A stretch of 64,000 nucleotides of DNA from Algoriphagus iocasae. Its GTDB lineage: Bacteria > Bacteroidota > Bacteroidia > Cytophagales > Cyclobacteriaceae. Shown in pieces: positions 19,301-26,899 of the stretch. Below the pieces are notes generated by a model. That model ran no database searches. It saw only the letters and a list, made by a program, of their open reading frames with translations, and had not been told where the DNA came from. The stretch covers positions 762,660 to 826,659 of the forward strand of contig NZ_JACIJO010000003.1 in the NCBI RefSeq assembly GCF_014206875.1, read 5' to 3'. Both the position numbers and the translations under genes were made by a program. Every line of letters begins with the position of its first letter. Position 1 is the first letter of the stretch.

Positions 19301-20686
19301 AAGATTTTTGAGGCATTTTCTCAAGAGGATAGCTCTACCACGAAAAAATATGGAGGTACGGGTTTAGGCTTGACTATTTCCAACAGGCTACTTGGTTTAA
19401 TGAATAGCAGGTTGAATCTGAAATCCGAGTTTGGGAAAGGCAGTATATTCTATTTTGATATTACCATCCAGACTGAACAAGGAGAAGAAATAGACTGGGC
19501 AGATGTTTCTGAAATCCAGAAGGTATTAATTGTGGATGATAATGATAATAATAGATTGATTGTCAATCAGATGTTATTGTTGAAGAATATCCATACTATA
19601 GAAGCATCCAATGGATTTGAGGCTTTACAAATCCTGACAAAAGGAGAGAAGTTCGATGCGATTCTGATGGATTATCATATGCCTTATATGAATGGCATCG
19701 AAACGATCCGTAAGATCAGAGAGTTTTTTAATGATAATCCTGAGGAGATGCCCATTCTTTTATTGCATAGCTCCTCAGATGATCAAAGTATCAAGGAGGC
19801 ATGTCAGGAGTTGGGAGTTAAGCATCGACTTATAAAACCATTGAAGCTTCACGAATTATACCATGCCCTTTCCAGACTACATACTATCTCTGACGAAAAA
19901 CTGGCTGAGTCTCAGATTCCAACCAGTCAAAATGATCAGGATTATACCATGTTAATTGTGGAAGATAATATGGTAAATATGATTTTGGTAGAGACCATTA
20001 TCAAAAAGATCATTCCAGAAGTATCGCTATTGAAAGCAAAAAATGGCTTAGAGGCTTTGGAGTTTTGTCAGGAGCAGGTTCCTGATATCATTTTCATGGA
20101 TGTGCAGATGCCTGTCATGAATGGCTATGAATCAACCAAAAAAATCAGGGCCATAAAGGAATGTGCCAATGTGCCAATTATCGCTTTGACAGCTGGAAAT
20201 GTAAAAGGAGAGCGGGAGAAATGTCTAGATGCAGGGATGTCTGATTTTATTGTAAAACCAATCGTGGAAGAAACCATTTCGGAGGTAATTAAGCACTGGG
20301 TTATTGAAAAAACAGAAAATGCTTCAAAACAAGAATTCAATAATAGTAAGAAGGAACCTGTTCATTACAATAAGCAAAAATTAATAAACTATACTGATGG
20401 GGATCAGGCAGTTCTAAATTCAATTTTAGAAATAGTCAAAAAAGAATTGGAAGGATCAATCCTCAATTTGGAAAATGCTGTGAAGGAGGAAAACTTGGCG
20501 CAGATCAAAGAAGCAGGGCATAAGCTCTATGGAACAGCCTCTTCGTCTGGAATGGAAATTTTGGCAAAAATTGCTGTTGAATTTGAATTGGCGGAAGAGT
20601 TTGATTCTTCTGAGATGAAAGAAAGACTAGATAGGACCAAGACAGAAATTCGGATTTTAATGGATTTAATAATGGAGCAGGAATAA
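16349..20686 (+). CDS. Hybrid sensor histidine kinase, GAF-PASx5-HisKA-HATPase-REC-REC-Hpt
   Basis: This 1445-residue cytoplasmic protein has no membrane helix. Order: a GAF-like domain (~10-150); five PAS domains (~162-275, 285-400, 410-530, 535-670, 675-795; for example FSTILGWEEETL, AEKMLGYKAEELVG); HisKA with NMSHEIRTPLNG (phospho-His ~824); HATPase with LGNSSKFTEKG (N box) and YGGTGLGLTISNRL (~930-1045); REC1 with LIVDDNDNN and LMDYHMPYMNG (D ~1108); REC2 with IVEDN and FMDVQMPVMNG (D ~1250); and a C-terminal Hpt domain with AGHKLYGTASS (H ~1391). It is a complete phosphorelay in one chain. The convergent gene set at 20702-22652 encodes further relay parts, so it is the probable partner. 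The signal is unknown. Confidence 0.95.
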   Translation: MINKFSDSPESNRLGLLQKFQVLNELQEPELDRIAKLATILTKCSESYIYFFGKDTVLLKSFVGQKQSVSDENLMDTFQFLEREEIFIKGNEKGEYSNSLTNLDLSLFAALPLRDEGGVLIGGFAVADNSKTDLSEDLVIGLKILSGGTMSLLKDKLKNSDLNNYEKLFRLSLDMVCLAGTDGFFKKVSPSFSTILGWEEETLLSQPFFDFIHPEDHERTQVELGKLAEGIPTINFTIRFKTVTGDYKTIQWTASPEAETQRIFAIGRDITEEKQKELILLERKRKLKVFFENSQGLMCTHDMEGNFLSVNSSGAGILGYTVDEILGKSLFDIMPEDRHEELKQYLKFILSEGSAKGQMHTLHKDGTKRIWLFNNVLEKSELDDSYYVIGNAIDITSRAKLEKDLKETKEILEETEKVARVGGWNIDLINQRVTWTSMTKIIHEVDEDFDPNLETGINFYKEGDSREKITKAVEEAIKNGKPWDLDLILITAKRREIWVRAIGQADFKDGKCVRVFGTFQDIDKEKRLELEAIRTQKLLDDVFAATSEVSIIAADLNGIITVFNRGAEKMLGYKAEELVGIHSPAIIHSQKEIEEHAAVVSEEFGREISGFETFHARADRDGSEQKDWTYFGKNGEEKLVSLVITPIQDAENQTIGYLGIALDITEKRKIEIDLINEKSRLAAFVEHTPAAVSMTDKDMKYIAVSERWEEEYNLNASEVIGKSHYDLFKGLMNEERINNYNRVLNGEVLTNNEEEILFPGDKKPRIIAWEMRPWLLYDGSIGGMMTFTQNITPLIEQREELKQAKDMAVEASKAKSEFLANMSHEIRTPLNGVIGFTDLVLKTKLNETQHQYLSIVNQSASSLLSIINDILDFSKIEAGKLELDVEKFDLYEMASQATDIITYQIQNKGLEMLLNIGTDLPRFIYADSVRLKQILVNLLGNSSKFTEKGEIELKIENLQSKGDYNTIRFSVRDTGIGIKPDKQQKIFEAFSQEDSSTTKKYGGTGLGLTISNRLLGLMNSRLNLKSEFGKGSIFYFDITIQTEQGEEIDWADVSEIQKVLIVDDNDNNRLIVNQMLLLKNIHTIEASNGFEALQILTKGEKFDAILMDYHMPYMNGIETIRKIREFFNDNPEEMPILLLHSSSDDQSIKEACQELGVKHRLIKPLKLHELYHALSRLHTISDEKLAESQIPTSQNDQDYTMLIVEDNMVNMILVETIIKKIIPEVSLLKAKNGLEALEFCQEQVPDIIFMDVQMPVMNGYESTKKIRAIKECANVPIIALTAGNVKGEREKCLDAGMSDFIVKPIVEETISEVIKHWVIEKTENASKQEFNNSKKEPVHYNKQKLINYTDGDQAVLNSILEIVKKELEGSILNLENAVKEENLAQIKEAGHKLYGTASSSGMEILAKIAVEFELAEEFDSSEMKERLDRTKTEIRILMDLIMEQE

Positions 20687-20701
20687 ATAAATCGAGAGGG
20701 G

Positions 20702-21412
20702 TCAATCAATCAGGTTGATCCTTTTCATTAAATCAGCTCTCTTTGATCTGCTGATCGGGATCACTGATTTATGGATCAAAACTGTGTTGTCCTGAATATC
20801 AATTATTTTATTCAGGTTGATGATAAAGGATCTATGGACTTGAAAGAAAATGTCCTGAGGTAGTTTTTCCATGATCCTGGAGAGGGTAGTATGAACTCTG
20901 AAATCCTCTTTTTCGGTCATGATGTTAATGTAATCTCCATCCGCTTCAATAAGATTTACTTCTTGGGAAGAAATTTTAATCAGTCGCTTGTCGATATTTA
21001 CAAAAAAATGATTCTTGGTTTTTGGTAATTCTGTAGGTTCAGATGCTTTGGAACTCTCTCTATGAATTTTTTCTGCTTTGATCACTGATTTTCTAAAGCG
21101 ATCCGGATCAATAGGTTTTTTTAAAAAATCAATAATGGACTCAAATTCGAAGGCTTTTATTGCTGATTCCTGATCTGAAGTAGTGATAATAATGGAAGGG
21201 GGGTTTTTTAAAGTCTGGATAAATTCGAAACCTGTAAAGTCTGGCATGTGGATATCCAAAAAGATCAAATCCACCTCCTCTTTGTTTAAGTACCGGAAAG
21301 CATCCATGGCATTCGAAAATTTGCCAACCAGATTGATTCCATGTTCTTTTTCACATAAAAAAGTTAAGATTTCTCTTGAAACACTTTCGTCATCGACGAT
21401 CAAACAATTCAT
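20702..21412 (-). CDS. LytTR-family response regulator
   Basis: The 236-residue protein has an N-terminal receiver domain (CLIVDDES; phospho-acceptor in FLDIHMPDFTG, D53; IDFLKKPID with the conserved Lys) and a C-terminal LytTR DNA-binding domain (~130-236; EADGDYINI, LPQDIFFQVHRSFIINLNKI). It binds DNA, typically direct repeats upstream of target genes. It is convergent with the hybrid kinase, with only 15 bases between their stops, and starts 4 bases after the stop of the Hpt gene, so it is the likely output of this relay. Confidence 0.93.
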   Translation of the reverse strand: MNCLIVDDESVSREILTFLCEKEHGINLVGKFSNAMDAFRYLNKEEVDLIFLDIHMPDFTGFEFIQTLKNPPSIIITTSDQESAIKAFEFESIIDFLKKPIDPDRFRKSVIKAEKIHRESSKASEPTELPKTKNHFFVNIDKRLIKISSQEVNLIEADGDYINIMTEKEDFRVHTTLSRIMEKLPQDIFFQVHRSFIINLNKIIDIQDNTVLIHKSVIPISRSKRADLMKRINLID

Positions 21413-21415
21413 AAA

Positions 21416-21739
21416 CTAATCCTTACAATCAGTCAGAAATTTAAGGATTTTGGTGATGATTTCAAGGAATTCTGTTTGATATTTTAGTTTTCCTTCACGA
21501 AGCGCTAATTCATGTTTTTCAGATATTTCGTAGGATTGCTCCATCTGAAGGAAAGCGATTTTATGCTTGATTTTATGGACAATTTCGGAAGCCCAAAAGA
21601 AGTTTTTGGAGGACAGAGCCTTCTCATATATGCTGACCTCTTCGGGGAGCTCAACCATAAATAGCTGAATTATCCTGTTTTTGAATAATTCATTTCCATT
21701 TGATAAGGAGTGAAGATAATTTAAAGATGGATCTTCCAT
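21416..21739 (-). CDS. Small Hpt-like phosphotransfer protein
   Basis: This all-helical protein has 107 residues. EIVHKIKHKIAFLQM sits where the Hpt motif (A-H-x-L-K-G-x) is expected, with the histidine of VHKIK as the probable phosphorylated residue; the usual glycine after the lysine is replaced by histidine. The upstream helix ELPEEVSIYEKAL and the downstream helix fit the four-helix bundle. It is co-transcribed with the LytTR gene (gap 3) and an ATPase-like gene upstream (gap 18). It probably shuttles phosphate between the hybrid kinase and the LytTR regulator. The alternative is a non-phosphorylated bundle protein. Confidence 0.72.
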   Translation of the reverse strand: MEDPSLNYLHSLSNGNELFKNRIIQLFMVELPEEVSIYEKALSSKNFFWASEIVHKIKHKIAFLQMEQSYEISEKHELALREGKLKYQTEFLEIITKILKFLTDCKD

Positions 21740-21757
21740 TTGTCTTTATTCAATGAT

Positions 21758-22270
21758 TCAGGAATAGGTATATTTGTAATCTACCTCATCAGTCGTGTTA
21801 AAGATTTTTTTAGAAATGGCCAGAGTGAAATTTTTCACTGTTTCTACCAAATTGGCTCTTTTTTCATCGCTTCGTTCTTCTTTTTCACCTTCCACAAAAA
21901 ATGCGAAAATCCATGATTTTGGGTCTTTGATATGGACGATGCTTAATTTTCCTTCAAGACCATGGAATTGACATAATGCTTTGTCAATAAATTCAGTGAA
22001 AATCTTTTCAAGCGTGTCGGGATCACCTTTTATAAATGGTAAGGTATTGTCGATGTAGAAGTTGATTTTGTTCTGCCCCACCAGTTTAACCGAGACCCGG
22101 CGGATCATATCATAACTGTCCACAATTTGATCTCTTTCGGTAGTTCCGGAAAAGGTGATAAACAAATTACTTTGATGTGTCATGATTTTTTTGGTTAAAC
22201 TGGCAGAGAGATGGGGGCAAAACTGGGTGCAAACAACTTTCTCCTCTTTTTTCTTAGGGTCTACTGGCAT
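21758..22270 (-). CDS. Degenerate histidine-kinase ATPase-like protein without HisKA
   Basis: The 170-residue protein has no signal peptide or membrane segment. The stretch LPFIKGDPDTLEKIFTEF resembles the N-box region of HATPase_c domains (usual L-x-Q-V-L-x-N-L-L-x-N-A), but the key Asn residues are absent, and no G1/G2 boxes (DxGxG, GxGL) can be found. It is therefore probably unable to bind ATP normally. A Cys-containing N-terminus (CTQFCPH) is notable. Its start overlaps the end of the receiver gene by 17 bases. Role inferred: a pseudo-kinase or adaptor in the neighbouring relay. The family assignment is tentative. Confidence 0.6.
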   Translation of the reverse strand: MPVDPKKKEEKVVCTQFCPHLSASLTKKIMTHQSNLFITFSGTTERDQIVDSYDMIRRVSVKLVGQNKINFYIDNTLPFIKGDPDTLEKIFTEFIDKALCQFHGLEGKLSIVHIKDPKSWIFAFFVEGEKEERSDEKRANLVETVKNFTLAISKKIFNTTDEVDYKYTYS

Positions 22271-22652
22271 TAAGTTTCCAATAGGTAATCATCAATTGAA
22301 TGGTTTCTTTGTAATCTTCAGGTTTAATAGGTTTGATCAGTATACTGTTGACTCCTAGATCCCAACACTTTTGATGATCTTTTGTATTTTTTGAACTGGT
22401 GAAAGTGATCTTGGGTATTCTCCTAAATGCTTCCACAGTTTTTAATTTTTGTAGAAATTCAATTCCATTCATATCTGGCATATTGATGTCATGTATGATG
22501 ATGTCTGGGAGAATCTTGGATTTGCCCAAGAGCGCAATCGCATCCCATCCATTTTCAGCTATCATTACTTCAATACCCAAATCCAAAAGCTTGATCGTCT
22601 CACTAAATCTGACCCTTTCCAGGTATTCGTCGTCTATAAATAAAACTTTCAC
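22254..22652 (-). CDS. Single-domain response regulator (REC)
   Basis: I chose GTG at 22652, giving MKVLFIDDE, a canonical receiver N-terminus; a TTG at 22685 would add 11 residues. The acidic pair is in FIDDE, the phospho-Asp in IIHDINMPDMNG, the T/S switch in ITFTSSKNT and the Lys in ILIKPIKP. There is no output domain, so it is a CheY-like or phosphate-sink protein. It heads the four-gene minus-strand set REC, ATPase-like, Hpt, LytTR, and overlaps the next gene. Confidence 0.88.
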   Translation of the reverse strand: MKVLFIDDEYLERVRFSETIKLLDLGIEVMIAENGWDAIALLGKSKILPDIIIHDINMPDMNGIEFLQKLKTVEAFRRIPKITFTSSKNTKDHQKCWDLGVNSILIKPIKPEDYKETIQLMITYWKLNASRP

Positions 22653-22772
22653 AGCCTTTTTTCTTACAAATATGGGATATATCAAAAAGGTGTTTTTAAA
22701 ATGCTAGTCGAGAATAGGTTAACTATAGATGGAATGCTGTTACCTATCGGTGAATGGATTTGGTATTTCATG

Positions 22773-22808
22773 AAAAAAGGCCTTTCCAATTGAGGAAAGG
22801 CCTTTTTT
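22773..22808 (-). terminator. Intrinsic terminator after the GDPD gene (works on either strand)
   Basis: Perfect 15-bp stem (22773-22787 / 22794-22808, core GGCCTTTCC/GGAAAGGCC) with a 6-base loop and A/T runs on both outer sides, so it forms a hairpin with a T tract in both directions. It lies 52 bases past the GDPD stop at 22860. Confidence 0.85.
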
Positions 22809-22859
22809 AAATATTTGGAATTTCTAAAATAGAGATCACATAATCAATTCAACTACTCG

Positions 22860-23636
22860 TTATTGAATGATCGATAAAAGAAGTTCAGGTTCGTCTGTCG
22901 TGATAAAATCAGTTCCCATTTCCAGAAGCCATTTCATATCTTCTACTTTATTGACTGTCCAAGCATTTACAGTCAAACCCAACTCTTTTGCTTCTTCGAT
23001 CCATTGCGGGTTTTTCTTTAAAAATCCAATGTTGTAATCAAAACCAAAGAAACCAGCTTCTTTCAGTTCGGCGGGAGTCTTGTCTCCACTTAGATAAGCA
23101 ACATTTGCTTTTGGATCTGTGGCAATAGCTTTTAAACCTCCTTCATAACTGAAAGTAATGTAGTCTACCCATTTCTGGGCTTTCATTTTCTTCACGGCTT
23201 TTACGGATTTTTCAGCAACTTCTTCCGAGCGGGCTACAGAGATCTTTGATGGTTTGATTTCAAAAATCAATTTTGTTCCTTTTTGTTTCATTCCAGCCGC
23301 GAGGTATTCTTCAACAGTGGAGAGTTTCTCACCGTTCTCATGTGTTTTGCTGAGCAACTGCTCGTAGCTAGTCGTCTCAATTGGCATACCCATAAAATCA
23401 GCATCATGGTTTACCACCAACACTCCATCAGCAGTCATCCATACATCAAATTCAGATCCTTCACAACCTAAGGCTACCGCTTCCTGAAGAGAGGCAATGC
23501 TGTTTTGGGGATGAGCATTAGCTTTCCAGGCTCCTCTATGTGCGATGACTTTATTTTTATGAAAGGATTTTTGGGCAACACTTTCTGTGATTTGACCAAA
23601 CATTAGTATTAAAAGCAAAGTGTATAGAAACTTCAT
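22860..23636 (-). CDS. Glycerophosphodiester phosphodiesterase, exported
   Basis: A signal peptide (LYTLLLILMFGQITESVAQ) is followed by a single GDPD TIM barrel. The signature is IAHRGAWKANAHPQNS (catalytic H33), SEFDVWMTADG (metal ligands E62, D64) and VVNHDADF (catalytic H77). Many family members have PENT where this one has PQNS; I believe the Q/S form recurs in Bacteroidota and leaves the metal ligands intact. It hydrolyses glycerophosphodiesters to glycerol-3-phosphate and an alcohol in the periplasm. It stands as a single gene with its own terminator. Confidence 0.93.
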   Translation of the reverse strand: MKFLYTLLLILMFGQITESVAQKSFHKNKVIAHRGAWKANAHPQNSIASLQEAVALGCEGSEFDVWMTADGVLVVNHDADFMGMPIETTSYEQLLSKTHENGEKLSTVEEYLAAGMKQKGTKLIFEIKPSKISVARSEEVAEKSVKAVKKMKAQKWVDYITFSYEGGLKAIATDPKANVAYLSGDKTPAELKEAGFFGFDYNIGFLKKNPQWIEEAKELGLTVNAWTVNKVEDMKWLLEMGTDFITTDEPELLLSIIQ

Positions 23637-23801
23637 GGGAATTGGTTGAATTAATTCCCCTAAAATATCAATTCAATGAGGAATAGCTTTCCTGTTTTTG
23701 GTTTCTTTACAAAAACTTCATCTGGAAAACAGATTTAAACTTTTTAGAATTATTTGAATATGGGATTTGTTGCAAGAGAAAATCAAAGAGAAAGATAGAT
23801 T

Positions 23802-24242
23802 ATGATCAATTGGAATGATGTGATTAAATATGCCAATCATGGCAATCCGGAACCACCAAGGAGAGTAGAGAAAAAAGATGCGGAATGGAAAGAAATCCTA
23901 AGTCCGGAAGAATATAGAGTGGCCAGGCAGAAAGGAACTGAAAGAGCCCATAGTTCGGATATGTGTACCATTTTTGAACCGGGTAAATATGCCTGTCTTT
24001 GTTGCGGTACTGAGCTGTTTGATTCTACGGTCAAATTTGACAGTGGTACAGGATGGCCTAGTTTCACCCAGCCTATCGAACTGAATCACGTTGCATATAC
24101 CAAAGACATCAGTTTTGGAATGGTGAGAGTAGAAACTACATGTAATGTTTGTGATGCGCATTTGGGACATGTATTTCCTGATGGACCGGCTCCCAGTGGT
24201 CTTCGCTACTGTATTAATGCAGTTGCACTTAAAAAGATATAA
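23802..24242 (+). CDS. msrB: Peptide-methionine (R)-S-oxide reductase MsrB
   Basis: The 146-residue protein has the MsrB core: CLCCG and CNVCDAHLGHVF zinc ligands (two CxxC pairs), FDSGTGWPSF, and the catalytic cysteine in RYCINAVAL (C137). The usual TERPF near the N-terminus reads TERAHSS here. No signal peptide is seen, so it is cytoplasmic. It repairs methionine-R-sulfoxide with thioredoxin. It is monocistronic and followed by a repeat-rich gap. Confidence 0.95.
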   Translation: MINWNDVIKYANHGNPEPPRRVEKKDAEWKEILSPEEYRVARQKGTERAHSSDMCTIFEPGKYACLCCGTELFDSTVKFDSGTGWPSFTQPIELNHVAYTKDISFGMVRVETTCNVCDAHLGHVFPDGPAPSGLRYCINAVALKKI

Positions 24243-24259
24243 GTTGATTTAGATGAGGT

Positions 24260-24336
24260 TTTCGCTTTGGCATTTCCTAAAAATCAATGGATCTGCCTTC
24301 AGCTCAAAAACCGGATAGTTTAAGGGATTTGTTTCA
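24260..24336 (+). repeat. Direct repeat R1 (short form)
   Basis: About 77 bases beginning TTCGCTTTGGCAT and ending GGATAGTTTAAGGGATTTG. They recur at 24808-24925 in the same orientation with a 40-base extra segment in the middle. The two copies bracket about 470 bases that hold a MITE-like element and other small palindromes. Confidence 0.8.
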
Positions 24337-24370
24337 AAATTCATTACACCTACAAAACGACATTTTGATT

Positions 24371-24476
24371 CGTCATTGCGAGGAGGAACGACGAAGCAAT
24401 CTCGAAATAATTCTACGGGATTGGTTCCTCGGCTTATTGGCCTCCTTGCCTACCAAAAGGCAGGCTCGCAATGACG
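24371..24476. repeat. MITE-like inverted-repeat element
   Basis: A 106-base element with perfect 12-base inverted ends CGTCATTGCGAG (24371-24382) and CTCGCAATGACG (24465-24476), with CGACGAAGCAATCTC just inside the left end. This end sequence belongs to a repeat family scattered in many Bacteroidota genomes. It holds a nested mini-hairpin TTGCCTACCAAAAGGCAGG near its right end. A similar mini-hairpin (TTGCCT ... ACCGGAAGGCAGG) lies at about 24605-24627, and CCCGAATATTCGGG (24650-24663) is a perfect 14-base palindrome. No transposase is present. Confidence 0.8.
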
Positions 24477-24807
24477 GTGCTATTATATTTCAATTTAGAA
24501 CGATCGTTAATTGGACTCGTAGTGGGCTAACACAGCAGCGGTGCGGAGGTGGTATTGTGCGGTGGAAGTCCCGTACAATTGTAGGTATGCCAAATCTTGA
24601 TCTTTTGCCTGTCTACCGGAAGGCAGGGTCCTTTTGTATCAATGCCAGTCCCGAATATTCGGGGGCAAAAGGACAAGGAAGAAAGACTGAAATTTTGAAT
24701 CTCTGTCACTTTTGAAACCAAAAGTAACCAAAAGTTTTCTCCCTAAACTCTCCTTCAAATCGTTAAAAGATGTAGTAACTATATCAATTCGTTTCGATTT
24801 GATTTTT

Positions 24808-24925
24808 TCGCTTTGGCATCTCCTAAAAATCAATGGATCTCCCTCGTACCTCGTGAGCTAATTGATTTTATTAACGGGTCTGCCTTCAGCTCAAAAACCG
24901 GATAGTTTAAGGGATTTGTTCCAAA
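24808..24925 (+). repeat. Direct repeat R2 (long form)
   Basis: Second copy of the repeat at 24260-24336, in the same orientation. After AATGGATCT it has about 40 additional bases (starting CCCTCGTACC, ending AACGGGTC) that R1 lacks, then resumes with TGCCTTCAGCTC. GGATCT and GGGTCT at the junctions suggest that R1 lost the segment by recombination. The rest of the gap 24926-25162 shows no gene. Confidence 0.75.
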
Positions 24926-25162
24926 TGATAATTTGTCACTAGAGAAGGTTAGTTATTTGGAGTAGGTTATATAAATCTTGCGAATAGCAATTGCCAAAAA
25001 TTTATTTAACTTATTATTGTTAGCGTTTCAGAAGGCTTGAAATAGGCAACAAAGCTAAATTCTACCCACTCAAATTTTAGGGAAACTATTTAATGATAAA
25101 TAGATTTTTGAGATAGCCTCTTGTTTCTTTTTTTATATTGTAGAAGATTAATTTAGCCCAAA

Positions 25163-26899
25163 ATGAACCGTTTTCTTCCACTAGTTGCCCTAATAGTTTT
25201 AGGCAGCTATCCTCTCTTTTCTCAGCAACTGACTTATTGCAATCCGATCAATCTGGATTATGGCTATACACCGATTCCAAATTTTTCGGAATGGGGTAGA
25301 CATCGGGCCACGGCTGATCCGGTTATTGTCAATTATAAAGGAGATTATATCCTGTTTAGCACCAATCAATGGGGCTATTGGACCAGTCCGGATATGTATA
25401 ATTGGACTTTTCATTCCAGACTATTTCTTAATCCTTGGAACAAAGTTTATGATGAATTATGTGCTCCGGCAGTTGGGGTGAAAGGAGATACTGTTTTGGT
25501 CATGGGTTCCACTTATGAAAAGGATTTTACTATTTGGATGAGTACCGATCCTCTGGCAAACAAGTGGGAACCATTGGTAGAGAAATTTGAGATTGGAGGT
25601 TGGGATCCAGATTTTTTCAGCGATGATGATGGAAGATTGTATATGTACAATGGAAGTTCCAATAGATATCCTCTTTATGGTATAGAATTAAATTCCAAAA
25701 CTCTGGATCCAATCGGAACCAGAAAGGAAATGTATTTGCTGGAGCCATGGAGATATGGCTGGCAACGGTTTGGTGAGCATATGGACAATAGTTTTTTGGA
25801 TCCATTTATGGAAGGTGCGCATATGACCAAACACAATGGCAAGTATTACCTTCAGTATGGAGCTCCCGGAACTGAATTCAGTGGCTATTCTGATGGGGTA
25901 GTTGTTGGAGATTCTCCATTGGGGCCTTTTACTCCCCAATCAGATCCTTTGAGTATGAAATTAGGAGGCTTTGCCCGAGGGGCAGGCCATGGTGCAACAT
26001 ACCAGGATAACAAAGGCAATTACTGGCATGTGAGTACGATTATGATTTCAGTGAAAAACACTTTTGAAAGAAGGTTGGGGATTTGGCCAGCCGGATTTGA
26101 TCAAGATGATGTTATGTGGTCCAATACCGCTTTTGGGGATTACCCCCATTATTTACCTGGAGCAGAGAAGCCCGGTGAATTCACAGGATGGATGTTGCTG
26201 AATTATGATAAACCCATGCAGGTCTCTTCTACGCTTGGAAATTATACTGCCAATAAAGCCAATGATGAGGATCTAAAAACCTATTGGTCTGCTAGTTCAG
26301 GGAATGAAGGTGAATGGATACAATCTGATTTAGGAAAGGTCAGTACAGTTAATGCAGTTCAGATTAATTATGCGGATCAGGATGTAGACCAGGATCGTTT
26401 AGGAAAAAGAACTGATCAATTTCATCAGTATATATTGAAATACTCTTTGGATGGAAAGAAATGGGAAGTTCTAGTGGATAAAAGTGATAATAAAACGGAT
26501 GTGCCACATGACTATGTGGAATTGAAAAACCCTGTTCAGGCTCGTTTTATCCGTTTGGAGAATGTTCATATGCCAACTGGCAAGTTTGCCTTAAGTGGAT
26601 TCCGGGTTTTTGGAAATGGAAATGGGGAAAAGCCTAAAGTTGTAAAGGATTTTGTGGTGCTTCGTACCGAAAAGGATAAGCGCAGTGCATTCCTAAAATG
26701 GAGACCCGTTGACAATGCTTATGCCTATAATATCTATTATGGAACAGCCCCAGATAAGCTCTATACGGCTATTATGGTATTGGGAAATAATGAATACTGG
26801 CTTAAAACCATGGATAGGATGAAGGATTATTATTTCAGCATTGAAGCCATTAATGAAAATGGAGTCAGCACAAAGACTGAAGTAATAAAAGTCCAATAA
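25163..26899 (+). CDS. Secreted GH43-like glycoside hydrolase with F5/8C and Fn3-like domains
   Basis: The 578-residue protein has a signal peptide (LVALIVLGSYPLFSQQ). The five-bladed propeller domain (~22-340) shows the three acidic positions of clan GH-F: RATADPVIV (D52, base), GGWDPDFFSDDDG (pKa-modulating D) and FMEGAHMTKHNGKYYL (E, acid). Next comes an F5/8 type C (CBM32-like) domain at ~350-475 (ANDEDLKTYWSAS, WIQSDLGKV, ARFIRLENVHMP) and a short Fn3-like domain at ~485-578. Family activities include arabinofuranosidase and xylosidase; the actual substrate is unknown. There is no SusC/SusD pair nearby. It ends exactly where the convergent DoxX-like gene ends. Confidence 0.88.
   Translation: MNRFLPLVALIVLGSYPLFSQQLTYCNPINLDYGYTPIPNFSEWGRHRATADPVIVNYKGDYILFSTNQWGYWTSPDMYNWTFHSRLFLNPWNKVYDELCAPAVGVKGDTVLVMGSTYEKDFTIWMSTDPLANKWEPLVEKFEIGGWDPDFFSDDDGRLYMYNGSSNRYPLYGIELNSKTLDPIGTRKEMYLLEPWRYGWQRFGEHMDNSFLDPFMEGAHMTKHNGKYYLQYGAPGTEFSGYSDGVVVGDSPLGPFTPQSDPLSMKLGGFARGAGHGATYQDNKGNYWHVSTIMISVKNTFERRLGIWPAGFDQDDVMWSNTAFGDYPHYLPGAEKPGEFTGWMLLNYDKPMQVSSTLGNYTANKANDEDLKTYWSASSGNEGEWIQSDLGKVSTVNAVQINYADQDVDQDRLGKRTDQFHQYILKYSLDGKKWEVLVDKSDNKTDVPHDYVELKNPVQARFIRLENVHMPTGKFALSGFRVFGNGNGEKPKVVKDFVVLRTEKDKRSAFLKWRPVDNAYAYNIYYGTAPDKLYTAIMVLGNNEYWLKTMDRMKDYYFSIEAINENGVSTKTEVIKVQ

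Noticed and set aside
22886..23636. GDPD as inactive because the PENT motif reads PQNS
   Set aside because: Catalytic histidines and both metal-binding acids (E62, D64) are present; the change is outside those ligands and I believe it is shared by relatives.
24287..24715. 142-codon plus-strand open frame after msrB
   Set aside because: It runs through the direct repeat, the MITE-like element and palindromes; its translation follows repeat sequence and shows no protein-like pattern.
14572..26899. Sulfatase and GH43-like genes as part of a polysaccharide utilisation locus
   Set aside because: No SusC/SusD pair, no regulator of that type and 9 kb of unrelated genes lie between them.
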